Counted from the first letter of the stretch, positions 35,633 to 45,521 are shown. The stretch: 64,000 nt of DNA from Chitinophaga agrisoli (GCF_008386695.1 NZ_VUOC01000004.1:3324576-3388575); one strand, 5' to 3'. The notes: generated from the letters alone by a model not told the origin. Made by a program: numbers and translations.

Positions 35633-35681
35633 GATGTGCGGATGTGCAGATATGCACATTAATTCATTCTGCACATTAGCT
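35633..35681. repeat. Dispersed TGTGC/GCACATTA repeat
   Basis: Begins with GATGTGCGGATGTGCAGATATGC and contains GCACATTA twice in short succession, related to the tandem repeat at 21435-21466. It fills the convergent gap after terC and runs into the 3' end of rsmE. Confidence 0.5.
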
Positions 35682-36380
35682 CATTTTCATCAGCACCGCC
35701 CCTACCATGCCGGCGGTTTCTGTACGTAACCGGGTATTTCCCAATGATACCGGCTGAAATCCTTTGGCTAATGCAGCCACTACTTCCTCTGGGGTAAAAT
35801 CCCCTTCAGGGCCTATCAGCAACAAAGTATCCTTACCGGGCAACATAACCTCCTGTAACGGGGTCTTCTGATCCGGCAGGCAGTGCGCAATAAACCGCTG
35901 GACCGCCTGGTGTTGCTGTACCAGTTGCTCAAAAGCGGTGGGCGCTGCCAGCTGTGGTAGATAATATTGCTGGGATTGCAGCATAGCGGATACCAGTATA
36001 TTCTCCAGCCGCTCTGTTTTAAACTTCTCTTTTTCTGTACGATGGGTGATTAAAGGGATGATGCTTTGAATCCCTATCTCCGTAGCCTTTTCCAGGAACC
36101 ACTCCATACGGGAGGCATTTTTGGTAAAGGCAATGGCAATATGCAGTTGCGGTGTAGGCGCCGGGACGGTTTCCTGCTGTTGTATCTGTACCGTGCAGCG
36201 TTTACGGTTATCATCCGTGATCACCGCGGTGAATTTCTGACCAATCCCATTGGCCAGCAGCACCTGCTGACCATTTTCCCTGCGCAACACCTGCACACAG
36301 TGTTTGGAGGTGGGCTCGTCCATTGTATAAGAGGCGGCCTCCGGGGATAAGCCTTTGGCGTAAAAAACCGGTAGTTCCAT
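35676..36380 (-). CDS. rsmE: 16S rRNA (uracil1498-N3)-methyltransferase
   Basis: RsmE methylates U1498 of 16S rRNA. 234 residues from ATG 36380 (MELPVFYAKGLS); an upstream in-frame ATG would add 22 residues. N-terminal PUA-like part (KHCVQVLRRENGQQVLLANG), then the SPOUT knot with AFTKNASRMEWFLEKATEIG, LLIGPEGDFTPEEV and SLGNTRLRTETA, the SAM-binding trefoil loops. Convergent with terC. Confidence 0.95.
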   Translation of the reverse strand: MELPVFYAKGLSPEAASYTMDEPTSKHCVQVLRRENGQQVLLANGIGQKFTAVITDDNRKRCTVQIQQQETVPAPTPQLHIAIAFTKNASRMEWFLEKATEIGIQSIIPLITHRTEKEKFKTERLENILVSAMLQSQQYYLPQLAAPTAFEQLVQQHQAVQRFIAHCLPDQKTPLQEVMLPGKDTLLLIGPEGDFTPEEVVAALAKGFQPVSLGNTRLRTETAGMVGAVLMKMS

Positions 36381-36562
36381 GACAAAAAATGAGCGGTTAA
36401 GGTAATTTATTATCCGGGGATCTGCGGTAGAAATCTGTTTAAACATAAGACCACTGTAAAGTTTTTCCAGTATAAGACACCCGTAAAATACGCCGGCTGG
36501 GGGAAAATACTACTGGCGGAATAAGGCCATTTGCCGTTCTGCATCTCAGGCGTTTACCGGTA

Positions 36563-37912
36563 TTAGTTCCTTACCCCCGCCGCCACCAATTTCCGCGTTT
36601 TGCCCTGAAACCGGATAAACAGCAGCACAGACGCTGTTAACAGCCCCAGTAGCAGCCCCCACCAAATCCCCTGTATACCAAAGCCCCATTGTATACCCAA
36701 CAGGTAACCAATTGGCAGGCCCAGGCCCCAGTATGCAAACAGGGTAATGACAGTAGGCATCTTTACATCTCCCATGCCGCGCAGGATGCCCAGCCCTACT
36801 ACCTGGGTGCCATCAAACAGCTGGAAAAAAGCCGCTATGATCAGCAAATGGCTGGCAATAGCGATCACCTCTGGCTCTTTGATGTACATCAAAGGCAGCA
36901 GCCGGTTGCCCAGCATGAACACCAGGGCGGCAGTGCCCATCAGCACCAGCACCATATGGTAGCTGGCAATGGCGCTCAGGCGCAGCTCTTTTGGCTGGCC
37001 CGCCCCCAGGTGGTTGCCGCTTTTTATACCGGCGGCGGCAGATACGCCGCTGGCCATCATATAGGTCATGGTGGCCAGGCTAATGGCTATCTGGTGGGCA
37101 GCCAGCTCCCTGGCGCCTATCCAGCCTACCATGATCACCGCCCCGCTAAAGGCGCTTACTTCAAAGATGTATTGCAGCGCCACGGGCGCGCCTATACCCA
37201 GGATCTTTTTGATGGTGGAACGGGATACCTCCCGGAAGTTAAACTGCTGCAGGTAAGGTTTGAACCGGGGGGCTTTCAGCACGTAAATGGCCATACTGGT
37301 CCCCATCAGCAAACGGTCCGTGAGGGTGGCAATACCTACGCCTATCACGCCCATACGCGGCATGCCAAACAGGCCGTATACCAGGGTAATGCCCAGCAGC
37401 ACATTGATCACGTTGCCAATGATGCTGATATTCATAGCCTGACGCGTAAAGCCCAGCCCTTCCGCAAACTGCTTAAAGGACAGGTACACCATCAGCGGCA
37501 AAAAAGAAAAACCCAGGAACTGCAGGAAAGGACGCGCCTGTACAGCTACGGCCGCAGGCTGATCCAGCAAACCTATATAGTGACTGCCAATAACGATCAC
37601 CCCGCAGAGCAGCAGGCCAACGGCCATATTGATCAACAGGCTTTGGCTTAGCAGGGCGCCGCAATAAGCTTTGTTGCCACGGCCATTCTCCTGCGCTATC
37701 AGCGGCGTAAGCCCGTAGGAGATCCCGATCCCCATTACCATAAAGATGGTGAAGATGCTGTTGCCCAGGGATACGGCCGCCAGCGGCACCTCGCCGGTAT
37801 GCCCGATGATGATGCTGTCTGACAGGCCCACCAGGGTATGCCCCAGCTGGGAGATCACAACAGGATAGGCCAAACGGAAATTATCCTTATAGTAAGGTCT
37901 GTATCGTTTCAA
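36563..37912 (-). CDS. MATE-family efflux transporter
   Basis: 449-residue inner-membrane antiporter with twelve predicted helices in two MatE halves (first PVVISQLGHTLVGLSDSIII; second half starting about 235 with GAPVALQYIFEVSAFS). Cation-coupled export of drugs or metabolites; substrate unknown. Stands alone. The 205-bp gap to dnaB holds AT-rich sequence and the dnaB terminator. Confidence 0.93.
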   Translation of the reverse strand: MKRYRPYYKDNFRLAYPVVISQLGHTLVGLSDSIIIGHTGEVPLAAVSLGNSIFTIFMVMGIGISYGLTPLIAQENGRGNKAYCGALLSQSLLINMAVGLLLCGVIVIGSHYIGLLDQPAAVAVQARPFLQFLGFSFLPLMVYLSFKQFAEGLGFTRQAMNISIIGNVINVLLGITLVYGLFGMPRMGVIGVGIATLTDRLLMGTSMAIYVLKAPRFKPYLQQFNFREVSRSTIKKILGIGAPVALQYIFEVSAFSGAVIMVGWIGARELAAHQIAISLATMTYMMASGVSAAAGIKSGNHLGAGQPKELRLSAIASYHMVLVLMGTAALVFMLGNRLLPLMYIKEPEVIAIASHLLIIAAFFQLFDGTQVVGLGILRGMGDVKMPTVITLFAYWGLGLPIGYLLGIQWGFGIQGIWWGLLLGLLTASVLLFIRFQGKTRKLVAAGVRN

Positions 37913-38038
37913 AGTAAAAAAGGTAAAAGTAAAAAATGGCGATCCGTAACGCTATAGTACAGTTAATATCAAAATAAAGGGCAAACGCACCGTCGTAATA
38001 TAGTTCACTACCAAAGTAAAAAAGAAAGAGCAAAAATT

Positions 38039-38070
38039 AAAAAAGGAGGAAACGAACGCCCTCCTTTTTT
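38039..38070 (-). terminator. Bidirectional-looking terminator between dnaB and the MATE gene
   Basis: AAAAAAGGAGG (38039-38049) and CCTCCTTTTTT (38060-38070) form an 11-bp stem with a 10-nt loop. Read leftward it ends in T's, 48 bp after the dnaB stop at 38118. Confidence 0.75.
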
Positions 38071-38117
38071 AGTTTTTGCTCTTATGATTTCAGGGGTACT
38101 CCCCTCTTTATTTCATT

Positions 38118-39713
38118 TTAGAACGGTGCATCTTCCAGGCCATCATCCTCAAAATTCATATCATTCATCTTGGAGCCCTTCTGGATATACAGTTTGGCTT
38201 CTTCGCCACCACCGCGGTTACCGCCCATGCCTGCAAACGGACTACCGCCGCCACTACCGCCACCACTTGGGCCGCTAAAGCCGGGGTTCTCGAGGCTGCC
38301 ATCGTCTTCAAAACGCTGGAACTCCAGTACGGCGCGCAGCTTGATGGTATCCAGCTGACCGTTACGGTGTTTGGCTATACGCACGTGGGTTTCGCCTTTA
38401 TTGGATTCGCCCATTTCATTGGCGGTGATCTCGTAGTATTCAGGACGGTACAGGAACATTACCATGTCCGCATCCTGTTCGATAGCGCCGGATTCGCGCA
38501 AGTCACTCAGCTGCGGCATCTTGTTGCCATCCTTACGTTTTTCCACGTCACGGCTTAACTGGGACAGTGCGATCACCGGTACGTGCAACTCCTTGGCCAG
38601 GCCTTTCAGGTCGCGGGAGATCTTACTGATCTCCTGCTCACGGTTGGTGTTACGGCCTTCGCCGCCACCGCTCATCAGCTGCAGGTAGTCAATGATGATC
38701 ACCCCTACGCCGTGGTTATGCACCAGCCTCCGGCATTTAGCGCGCAGCTCAAAGATGTTCAATGCCGGGGTATCATCTATAAAGATGGGCGCTTTGGCCA
38801 AACGCTCAATACCATGGGTCATGAGCTTCTTCATCTCGTACTCTTCCAGTTTACCGCGGGAGATCTTTTCCAGCTTTATCTCTGACTCGGCGGACAGGAT
38901 ACGCTGTACGATCTGCCCGGAGGACATTTCCAGGGAGAATACCGCGGCGCCTTTGGGGAACCGGGGATGCAACGCCGCATTCCTGGCCAGGTTCAGCGCA
39001 AAAGCGGTCTTACCTACGGATGGACGGGCCGCGATGATGATAAGATCCGTAGGCTGCCAGCCATAAGTTACCTTATCCAGCGATGGGAAGCCGGAAGGAC
39101 ATCCGGTAATATCGTCGCCTTTATTACGCAGGTCCTCGATACGTTTCATGGTATTTACCAGTACGCGGTCGATGGAGTCGTAGTTCTTACGTAAGTGGTT
39201 ATTGGTGATCTCGAACAGCTTGGATTCCGCGCCGTCCAGCAGGTCAAATACATCGGCGGTGTCTTCATAGGCCTCGCTCAGGATCTCACCTGAGATACGG
39301 ATCAACTCCCGCTGAATGAATTTCTGCAGGATGATACGGGCGTGCGCCTCAATATTGGCGGATGATACAACCGTATTCGTTAGCCGGGTAACATAGAATG
39401 GTCCGCCGATCATTTCCAGCTCGCCGGAAGATTTCAATTCTTCCACTACGGTCAGGATATCCACCGGCATGGACTTAGCTGCCAGCCGTTGCATGGATTG
39501 GAATATCTTCTGATGTGCCTCCACATAGAAACACTCGGGCTTCAAAATCTCTATCACGGTATCAAAGGCTCCCTTTTCCAGCATAATGGCGCCCAATACG
39601 GCTTCTTCCATATCCTTGGACTGAGGGGGGATCTTCCCATATACCATAGACGACACATCAATGGATGGCTTCCTTCTTACGTTGTTACGGTCTTTCTTTA
39701 CATTAAGATCCAT
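38118..39713 (-). CDS. dnaB: Replicative DNA helicase
   Basis: Hexameric replicative helicase, 531 residues. N-terminal DnaB domain (about 30-130: DMEEAVLGAIML), linker helix, RecA-like C-terminal motor with Walker A ARPSVGKTAFALN at about 233-245, Walker B VIIIDYLQLM, and the QLSRDVEKR loop. A Gly/Ser-rich tail (GGGSGGGSPF...) precedes an acidic end (DDGLEDAPF) reminiscent of SSB-type tips. It is divergent from pheT across a 506-bp region with DnaA-box-like sites. Confidence 0.97.
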   Translation of the reverse strand: MDLNVKKDRNNVRRKPSIDVSSMVYGKIPPQSKDMEEAVLGAIMLEKGAFDTVIEILKPECFYVEAHQKIFQSMQRLAAKSMPVDILTVVEELKSSGELEMIGGPFYVTRLTNTVVSSANIEAHARIILQKFIQRELIRISGEILSEAYEDTADVFDLLDGAESKLFEITNNHLRKNYDSIDRVLVNTMKRIEDLRNKGDDITGCPSGFPSLDKVTYGWQPTDLIIIAARPSVGKTAFALNLARNAALHPRFPKGAAVFSLEMSSGQIVQRILSAESEIKLEKISRGKLEEYEMKKLMTHGIERLAKAPIFIDDTPALNIFELRAKCRRLVHNHGVGVIIIDYLQLMSGGGEGRNTNREQEISKISRDLKGLAKELHVPVIALSQLSRDVEKRKDGNKMPQLSDLRESGAIEQDADMVMFLYRPEYYEITANEMGESNKGETHVRIAKHRNGQLDTIKLRAVLEFQRFEDDGSLENPGFSGPSGGGSGGGSPFAGMGGNRGGGEEAKLYIQKGSKMNDMNFEDDGLEDAPF

Positions 39714-39817
39714 TTATGTCAACAGAATTAAAAAAAATGAATGAAAAGGATTACTCTTATGGCTTGTCCCCCATCTGGGCTTTACAATTTTTCTTGCATT
39801 CAGATGTTAAGCCTACT

Positions 39818-40065
39818 TTAACAAATTGTAAACTTTTTTGAGCCGTAAAAACTAAGGTAAAGGCATTTTTCCATTAAAGTCCTACGACCAAAGGATTATA
39901 TTTATCCGACCTCACCCACACCATATACACACGCAAATTGTCAGTTATCCACTGACTAGGATATGGTTATCCACGTATTGGCTCAACAATACCCCACAAA
40001 TCTCCGATTATTCACACACTTTGTGCAAAAAGATTTTCCACATAATGCTTGGTTCGTAATTCACA
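39818..40065. other. Candidate replication origin or DnaA-binding region
   Basis: The dnaB-pheT gap (39714-40219) contains four 9-mers close to the DnaA box TTATCCACA, all on the + strand: TTATCCACT (39945-39953), TTATCCACG (39967-39975), TTATTCACA (40008-40016) and TTTTCCACA (40034-40042); TAATTCACA (40057-40065) is weaker. An AT-rich stretch (about 39818-39900) lies on the dnaB side. Genes on the left mostly run leftward and genes on the right mostly rightward, as expected on leading strands. It could instead be a DnaA-regulated dnaB promoter. Confidence 0.5.
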
Positions 40066-40219
40066 TATTCATGTGACGGCAAGGGGCAGATGCTACCGGA
40101 AAATGCTTGTTTTTTTAAAAAATATGACACCTACCGGGTACAAAACCGGTAAAATTGGATTTGGCCCCCTCGATTGTTGGTTTATACTATCTTTACAGCA
40201 CTTTTTATTCAATTATCAA

Positions 40220-42652
40220 ATGACTATCTCTTATAATTGGCTTTGTGACTATTTACCGGTACAGCCGTCACCGGAGGAACTTTCTGTTATTTTAACCCGT
40301 ATAGGCCTGGAAGTAGAGAGCCTGGAAAAGTTTGAAACAGTAAAAGGCAGCCTGGAAGGCCTGGTAATAGGCGAAGTACTGACCGTAGCAAAACATCCCA
40401 ATGCGGATAAACTGAGCGTGACCACCGTTAATGTGGGTGGTGATACTCCTTTACATATTGTATGCGGCGCCCCTAATGTGGCTGCCGGTCAAAAAGTGGT
40501 GGTAGCCCCCATCGGCGCCACCATCTACCCCGCCTCCGGCGAGCCCCTGACCATGAAAAAGGCCAAGATCCGCGGTGAGGAAAGCGAAGGAATGATCTGC
40601 GCAGAGGACGAGATTGGCCTGGGCAGCAGCCATGCCGGCATTATGGTGCTGGATAGCGCCCTGCAACCCGGTACCCCCGCCAGGGAGGTATTTAGCCTGG
40701 TACAGGACTGGGTATACGAAATAGGCCTCACTCCCAACCGGATGGACGCCATGAGCCATATAGGCGTGGCCCGCGATGTATGCGCCTACCTGAATAATGT
40801 AGAGGGATCTGCCAGATACCAGGTGCAACTGCCTGCCGTAAAAGAGCTGCCCAAAGCAGATACGCCCCTGCCCATTACCGTTACGGTAGAAAATACTGCC
40901 GCCTGCCCCCGTTATGCCGGTATTTCCATTACCGGGGTACAGACCGGCCCTTCGCCGGACTGGCTGCGGAATAAACTGGCCGCCATTGGGGTAAGGCCTA
41001 TTAATAATATAGTAGACATCACCAATTTTATACTCCATGAAACCGGTCAGCCCCTGCATGCTTTTGATGCAGACCAGATAGCCGGCAACAAAGTGATCGT
41101 AAAGAACCTGCCCGCGGGCACGCCTTTCATCACCCTGGACGAAAAAGAACGTAAGCTGGACGCCGCAGACCTCATGATCTGCAATGGCAACGGCGAAGGC
41201 ATGTGTATAGCCGGCGTATTTGGCGGCCTGCACTCCGGCGTAACAGACGCTACCCATAATATCTTCCTGGAAAGCGCCTGCTTTAGCGGAGGCGGCATAC
41301 GCGCCACCTCTTTCCGCCATGGCCTGCGCACGGATGCGGCTACCCGTTTTGAGAAAGGGGTAGATATCTCCAACACCGTATTTGTATTGCAACGGGCCGC
41401 CGCCCTCATTTGTGAGCTGGCCGGCGGACGTATAGCTTCTGATATAATAGATGTATACCCTCAGCCTAAACCCAAAGTGGAAGTAAAATCCACCTGGGCC
41501 TATATTAAAAAGCTCAGCGGCAAAGATTATAGTGAAGATAAGATCAGCAATATCCTGAGCTGGCTGGGTTTTGAGATCCTGGAAAGGACCGCAGAATTCC
41601 TGCGGGTGAGCGTGCCTTACAGCAAAACAGACATCAGCATACCGGCAGATCTTGTGGAAGAAGTGATGCGGATAGACGGGCTGGATAATGTAGAGATCCC
41701 CGCACAGGTGCGTATTACTCCCTCTATTACCGCTAAACCAGACCAGGAGAACATCCGGGAAAAAGTAGCGGGTTACCTGTCAGACAATGGCTTTTACGAG
41801 ATCTTCACCAACTCCATCACCAATAGCAAGTACTTTAGCCCGGAAGTGCTGGAGCGTACTGTGAAGATGATCAATAACCTGAGCGCGGACCTGGATGTAA
41901 TGCGCCCCTCCATGCTGGAAACCGGTCTGGAGAGCATTGCCCATAACCTGAACCGCCGCAACGAAAACCTGCTGTTCTTCGAATTTGGTAAAACCTATGC
42001 CACCACCGGCGTAGGCCAATACCAGGAAACACAGCATCTGAGCCTGTACCTGACCGGCGCTAAAAGGCCGGAAAGCTGGCTGTATAAGGCTGCCCCGGTA
42101 GATTTTTACTTCCTGAAAGGGTATGTAGGCAATGTGCTGGCCCGTTTAAACATCACCAACCTGCAATGGGCAGAGCTGGAGACTGCCGGACTGGATGCTG
42201 CCTGGCAGATAAAAGCCGGCAATAAAGCCCTGGTTACCTTGGGCGCTGTATCCGCCGCCAAACTGAAACAGTTTGACATCAAACAGGCGGTATGGTTTGC
42301 GGATTTCAACTGGGAATCTGTTTTGGCCGCCTTGCCAAAAAAGGATACCTTTTACAGTGAAATACCTAAGTTCCCCGCCGTACGCCGGGACCTGGCCCTG
42401 GTGCTGGACAAACAGGTACGTTTTGCAGATGTAGAGGCGGCCGCCAAAACGGTAAAAGCTCCGCTGCTGCAACATATCAACCTGTTTGACGTTTTTGAGA
42501 GCGAGAAGCTGGGCGCCAATAAACGGTCCTACGCGGTAAGCTTTACCTTCCTGGATACGCAGAAAACATTGACAGACAAGGAAATAGATACCGTAATGGA
42601 TAAGCTGATCAAGGCGTTCGAGACCCAGTTACAGGCACAGATCAGGAAGTAA
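40220..42652 (+). CDS. pheT: Phenylalanine--tRNA ligase beta subunit
   Basis: Charges tRNA-Phe together with PheS. 810 residues from ATG 40220 (MTISYNWLCDYLPVQ); the frame is open further upstream but that part does not resemble PheT. N-terminal tRNA-binding (EMAP-like) domain about 40-150 (VGGDTPLHIVCGAPNV), B3/B4 editing region about 215-390 (TNFILHETGQPLHAFDADQI), B5 domain about 410-480, core, and the C-terminal anticodon-binding FDX-ACB domain about 715-808 (FPAVRRDLALVLD). pheS is not in the window. Confidence 0.97.
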   Translation: MTISYNWLCDYLPVQPSPEELSVILTRIGLEVESLEKFETVKGSLEGLVIGEVLTVAKHPNADKLSVTTVNVGGDTPLHIVCGAPNVAAGQKVVVAPIGATIYPASGEPLTMKKAKIRGEESEGMICAEDEIGLGSSHAGIMVLDSALQPGTPAREVFSLVQDWVYEIGLTPNRMDAMSHIGVARDVCAYLNNVEGSARYQVQLPAVKELPKADTPLPITVTVENTAACPRYAGISITGVQTGPSPDWLRNKLAAIGVRPINNIVDITNFILHETGQPLHAFDADQIAGNKVIVKNLPAGTPFITLDEKERKLDAADLMICNGNGEGMCIAGVFGGLHSGVTDATHNIFLESACFSGGGIRATSFRHGLRTDAATRFEKGVDISNTVFVLQRAAALICELAGGRIASDIIDVYPQPKPKVEVKSTWAYIKKLSGKDYSEDKISNILSWLGFEILERTAEFLRVSVPYSKTDISIPADLVEEVMRIDGLDNVEIPAQVRITPSITAKPDQENIREKVAGYLSDNGFYEIFTNSITNSKYFSPEVLERTVKMINNLSADLDVMRPSMLETGLESIAHNLNRRNENLLFFEFGKTYATTGVGQYQETQHLSLYLTGAKRPESWLYKAAPVDFYFLKGYVGNVLARLNITNLQWAELETAGLDAAWQIKAGNKALVTLGAVSAAKLKQFDIKQAVWFADFNWESVLAALPKKDTFYSEIPKFPAVRRDLALVLDKQVRFADVEAAAKTVKAPLLQHINLFDVFESEKLGANKRSYAVSFTFLDTQKTLTDKEIDTVMDKLIKAFETQLQAQIRK

Positions 42653-42860
42653 TTACAAATTACGAATTACGATGACCGGAGCGGCTGAAGGGTAATTACG
42701 ATGACCGGAACGGTCCCTGAGTAATTAATAATTACGGCAACTATACATCAGGAATTGATTGTATTGATAAAACAGCCAATTATTTTAACAATAATATCCG
42801 CTACATTACCATTCGTGATTGATAATTAGTAATTTGTAATTAGTAATTCGTAATTATAAA
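42651..42860. repeat. AATTACGAATTAC-type intergenic repeat element
   Basis: The 211-bp gap after pheT is bordered by AATTACAAATTACGAATTAC (42651-42670) and, inverted, TAATTTGTAATTAGTAATTC near 42830-42850. Inside, AATTACGATGACCGGA is repeated exactly (42665-42680, 42694-42709). It looks like a short palindromic repeat element between coding genes. Confidence 0.6.
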
Positions 42861-42863
42861 GGG

Positions 42864-43172
42864 GTGTTATTAGAGCAACATATACAACGCGTTGAAGAGA
42901 AGGTGCTCTTGCTGCTGAAAAAGCTACAGCAGGAGCAGGCGGACAATGCTTTGTTGAAAGAACAGTTGCAGTGGCATCAGCAAACAATGGCCCAGCAGCA
43001 GCAGGCCATTGAATCGCTGGAAGGCAAGCTGCAGATGGCCAAAATAGCCAATGTAGCCTCTGGGCCGCCCAGCACCCAGGAAGAGGACGAGGACTTTAAG
43101 AAGGAAATGCGCAATAAGATCAATGATTATATTAAGGAGATAGACCGTTGTGTTGCGCTGCTGAATGGGTAA
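42864..43172 (+). CDS. Coiled-coil protein encoded before zapA
   Basis: 102 residues from GTG 42864 (no ATG nearby), preceded by an AAAGG-like site. Residues 1-65 form a Gln/Leu-rich coiled coil (LLLLKKLQQEQADNALLKEQ), followed by a short linker and an acidic helix. No family name is certain; a small coiled-coil protein next to zapA suggests a divisome helper, similar in shape to ZapB, but this is inference. 36 bp before zapA. Confidence 0.75.
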   Translation: MLLEQHIQRVEEKVLLLLKKLQQEQADNALLKEQLQWHQQTMAQQQQAIESLEGKLQMAKIANVASGPPSTQEEDEDFKKEMRNKINDYIKEIDRCVALLNG

Positions 43173-43208
43173 GATACTATAAGCAGTAATTCACGTCAAA
43201 AACATGTC

Positions 43209-43502
43209 ATGGAACAGCTGATCCCCGTAAATATATTTGTAGCGGACCGCTCTTACCGGATCAAGATCAACCCGGAGGAGGAAGAAGCTGTACGCCGGAT
43301 CATGAAAGAGGTGAATGAGAAGATCATTGAGTTTAAAACGGCCTATGCCGGCAAGGACCTGCAGGATTATATCGCCATGGCCCTTATCATGTACGCTACC
43401 CATCCCGTAACAAGCGGGGGGAAAGCGCAGGCAGAAACAGCGCCGTTCCTGCAGGAGAAGCTCCAGAAGTTGGAGGCCCTGCTGGATGATCAGTTGAAGT
43501 AA
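43209..43502 (+). CDS. zapA: Cell division protein ZapA
   Basis: FtsZ-ring stabiliser, 97 residues. N-terminal ZapA globular part (IPVNIFVADRSYRIKINPEE) and C-terminal helix for dimer coiled coil (QEKLQKLEALLDDQLK). Follows a coiled-coil protein gene and precedes a structured gap and rny, the common Bacteroidota order. Confidence 0.9.
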   Translation: MEQLIPVNIFVADRSYRIKINPEEEEAVRRIMKEVNEKIIEFKTAYAGKDLQDYIAMALIMYATHPVTSGGKAQAETAPFLQEKLQKLEALLDDQLK

Positions 43503-43504
43503 GG

Positions 43505-43715
43505 AGGGATTGTAGGCTGACAGTAACCTGTTGACCACCAGGACCTGAAAGAAGCAGGTGGTCATTTAGGTTGACAGTAGACCTGAACGATGACTGGAAA
43601 CGACAGACAACCGGTCAGTTTTGAAGGCAGATTGACGCGCGGACCAGGAAGAGAGCAGGGAGAAGTGCGCCGGGAGGCGGTATGCAGAGCAGATGCATGG
43701 AAAGGGTAAGTTTCG
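43505..43715 (+). ncRNA. Candidate structured RNA between zapA and rny (possibly 6S)
   Basis: The 453-bp zapA-rny gap has several stems in its first 200 bp: AACCT/AGGTT (43525-43529 / 43568-43572) enclosing TGACCACC/GGTGGTCA (43532-43539 / 43557-43564), then GACTGG/CCGGTC near 43592-43616, and ATGCA/TGCAT near 43682-43698. As I recall, 6S RNA is often annotated between zapA and rny in Bacteroidota; I cannot confirm the family from this sequence. The strand and ends are guesses. Confidence 0.3.
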
Positions 43716-43884
43716 TGGAAAAAATAGATTTACATAAAGTAATACATACTACGCTGGCAGTATACATAAGTATCTCTATAACAACAGATTAAAATAACAG
43801 GCCGTAACAGTCCTGCTTTTTACCCCACCGTTCATCCCTACAGCATATCAGCACTTTAACACTTCAGCACATTATTTTTGTTAT

Positions 43885-43955
43885 TTTCGCGCGTCACATC
43901 CCTGAAACCAGGGAGTGGAGGAATACTAATATATATTCAATTATAAATCGTTTGT
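43885..43955 (+). promoter_or_regulatory. rny promoter-leader
   Basis: TATTTTCG at about 43882-43889 resembles TAnnTTTG. The leader then holds CCCTG-AAAC-CAGGG (a 5-bp hairpin near 43900-43913) followed by GTGGAGGA, about 35 bp before the rny ATG. Confidence 0.35.
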
Positions 43956-45521
43956 ATGGATGCAACTTTAATAACGACAATCGCCGCGGTAGTGGCATTG
44001 GTCATAGGGATAGTGCTGGGTAAGGTGATTTTTGCCAAGAGCACAGCGCACAAAATACAGGAAGCGGAGTTACAGGCTCAGAAAATAGTGAGTGAAGCCC
44101 AGATAACCGCAGAAACCCTGAAGAAAGATAAGTTACTGGAAGCCAAAGAGAAATACCTGCAACTGAAAAGTGAGCACGAGAAAGAGGTGTTACAGCGCAA
44201 TCAGAAACTGGCCGACTCAGAGAACAGGATCAAACAGAAAGAATCCAGCCTGAACCAGAAGAACGAGCAGCTGACGAAACAGGTACAGGAGAATGAAGCT
44301 ATCAAGGAAAACCTGAACCGTCAGATGGAACTGGTAGCTATCAAACGTAACGACCTGGAAAAACACCAGGAAGAGCATATCCGCCGCCTGGAAAAAGTAG
44401 CCGGCCTTACCGCAGAAGAAGCTAAACACCAGCTGGTGGAAAGCCTGAAAGAAGAGGCCCGCAGCCAGGCGCTGTCCCATATCCAGGAGATCATTGAGGA
44501 CGCCAAGAGCAAGGCCAACAAAGAAGCGAAGAAGATCATCATACAATCCATCCAGCGTACCGCTGCAGAGCAGACCATTGAGAACGCCATTACCGTGTTC
44601 AACCTGGAAAGCGACGAGATCAAAGGCCAGATCATTGGCCGTGAAGGCCGTAACATCCGCGCCATTGAGGCGGCTACCGGTGTAGACCTGATCGTGGACG
44701 ATACCCCGGAGGCCATTGTATTATCCTCTTTTGATCCCCTGCGCAGGGAAATTGCCCGCCTCTCCCTCCAGCGCCTGGTACAGGACGGCCGTATACACCC
44801 TGCCCGTATTGAGGAAGTGGTGGAAAAGACCAAGAAACAACTGGAAGAGCAGGTAATGGACATTGGCGAGAGAACGGTGATCGAACTCGGTATCCACGGC
44901 CTGCATAAAGAGCTGGTGCGCCTGGTAGGTAAGATGCGTTTCCGCTCCTCCTACGGTCAGAACCTGCTGATGCACTCCAAAGAAACCGCTAACCTTTGCG
45001 GCGTAATGGCGGCAGAACTGGGCCTGAACCCCAAGCTGGCCAAACGCGCCGGTCTGCTGCACGATATAGGCAAGGTGCCGGACGAAGAAACAGAACTGAG
45101 CCATGCACTGCTGGGCGCTAAACTCTGTGAAAAATATGGCGAACATGCCGCCGTGGTGAATGCCGTAGGCGCCCACCACGATGAAATGGAAATGCAGTAT
45201 GTGATCTCCCCCATCGTACAGGCCTGTGACGCTATCAGCGGCGCACGTCCCGGCGCCCGGCGCGAGATCATGCAAAGCTACCTGCAACGCATCAAAGACC
45301 TGGAGAACCTGGCGCTGGCCCACGAAGGCGTGGAAAAAGCCTACGCTATACAGGCCGGCCGCGAACTGCGCGTGATCGTAGAAAGCGACAAGGTAACAGA
45401 TGGCGATGCAGACCGTCTTTCTTTTGACATTGCTACCAAAATACAAACGGAAATGCAGTACCCCGGCCAGATCAAGGTAACCGTGATCCGGGAAAAACGT
45501 TCCGTGAATGTAGCCAGGTAA
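43956..45521 (+). CDS. rny: Ribonuclease Y
   Basis: Membrane-anchored endoribonuclease that starts mRNA decay. 521 residues: N-terminal membrane segment (about 5-24, [20 protein letters not shown]), long coiled coil about 30-200, KH domain around 220-290 ([20 protein letters not shown]), and HD domain about 330-430 with HSKETANL and LLHDIGK metal-binding His/Asp. Length and order are normal. A perfect-palindrome terminator follows the stop. Confidence 0.97.
   Translation: MDATLITTIAAVVALVIGIVLGKVIFAKSTAHKIQEAELQAQKIVSEAQITAETLKKDKLLEAKEKYLQLKSEHEKEVLQRNQKLADSENRIKQKESSLNQKNEQLTKQVQENEAIKENLNRQMELVAIKRNDLEKHQEEHIRRLEKVAGLTAEEAKHQLVESLKEEARSQALSHIQEIIEDAKSKANKEAKKIIIQSIQRTAAEQTIENAITVFNLESDEIKGQIIGREGRNIRAIEAATGVDLIVDDTPEAIVLSSFDPLRREIARLSLQRLVQDGRIHPARIEEVVEKTKKQLEEQVMDIGERTVIELGIHGLHKELVRLVGKMRFRSSYGQNLLMHSKETANLCGVMAAELGLNPKLAKRAGLLHDIGKVPDEETELSHALLGAKLCEKYGEHAAVVNAVGAHHDEMEMQYVISPIVQACDAISGARPGARREIMQSYLQRIKDLENLALAHEGVEKAYAIQAGRELRVIVESDKVTDGDADRLSFDIATKIQTEMQYPGQIKVTVIREKRSVNVAR

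Noticed and set aside
36689-37651. 320-codon rightward open frame
   Set aside because: Opposite-strand shadow of the MATE transporter gene, rich in His and Gln, no recognisable domain.
40049-40219. 57-residue N-terminal extension of PheT
   Set aside because: The frame is open but passes through the DnaA-box region and lacks PheT similarity; ATG 40220 gives the normal N-terminus.
40451-41392. 313-codon leftward open frame
   Set aside because: Lies wholly inside pheT on the opposite strand; the translation is Gly/His/Tyr-rich with no family and reflects codon bias of pheT.
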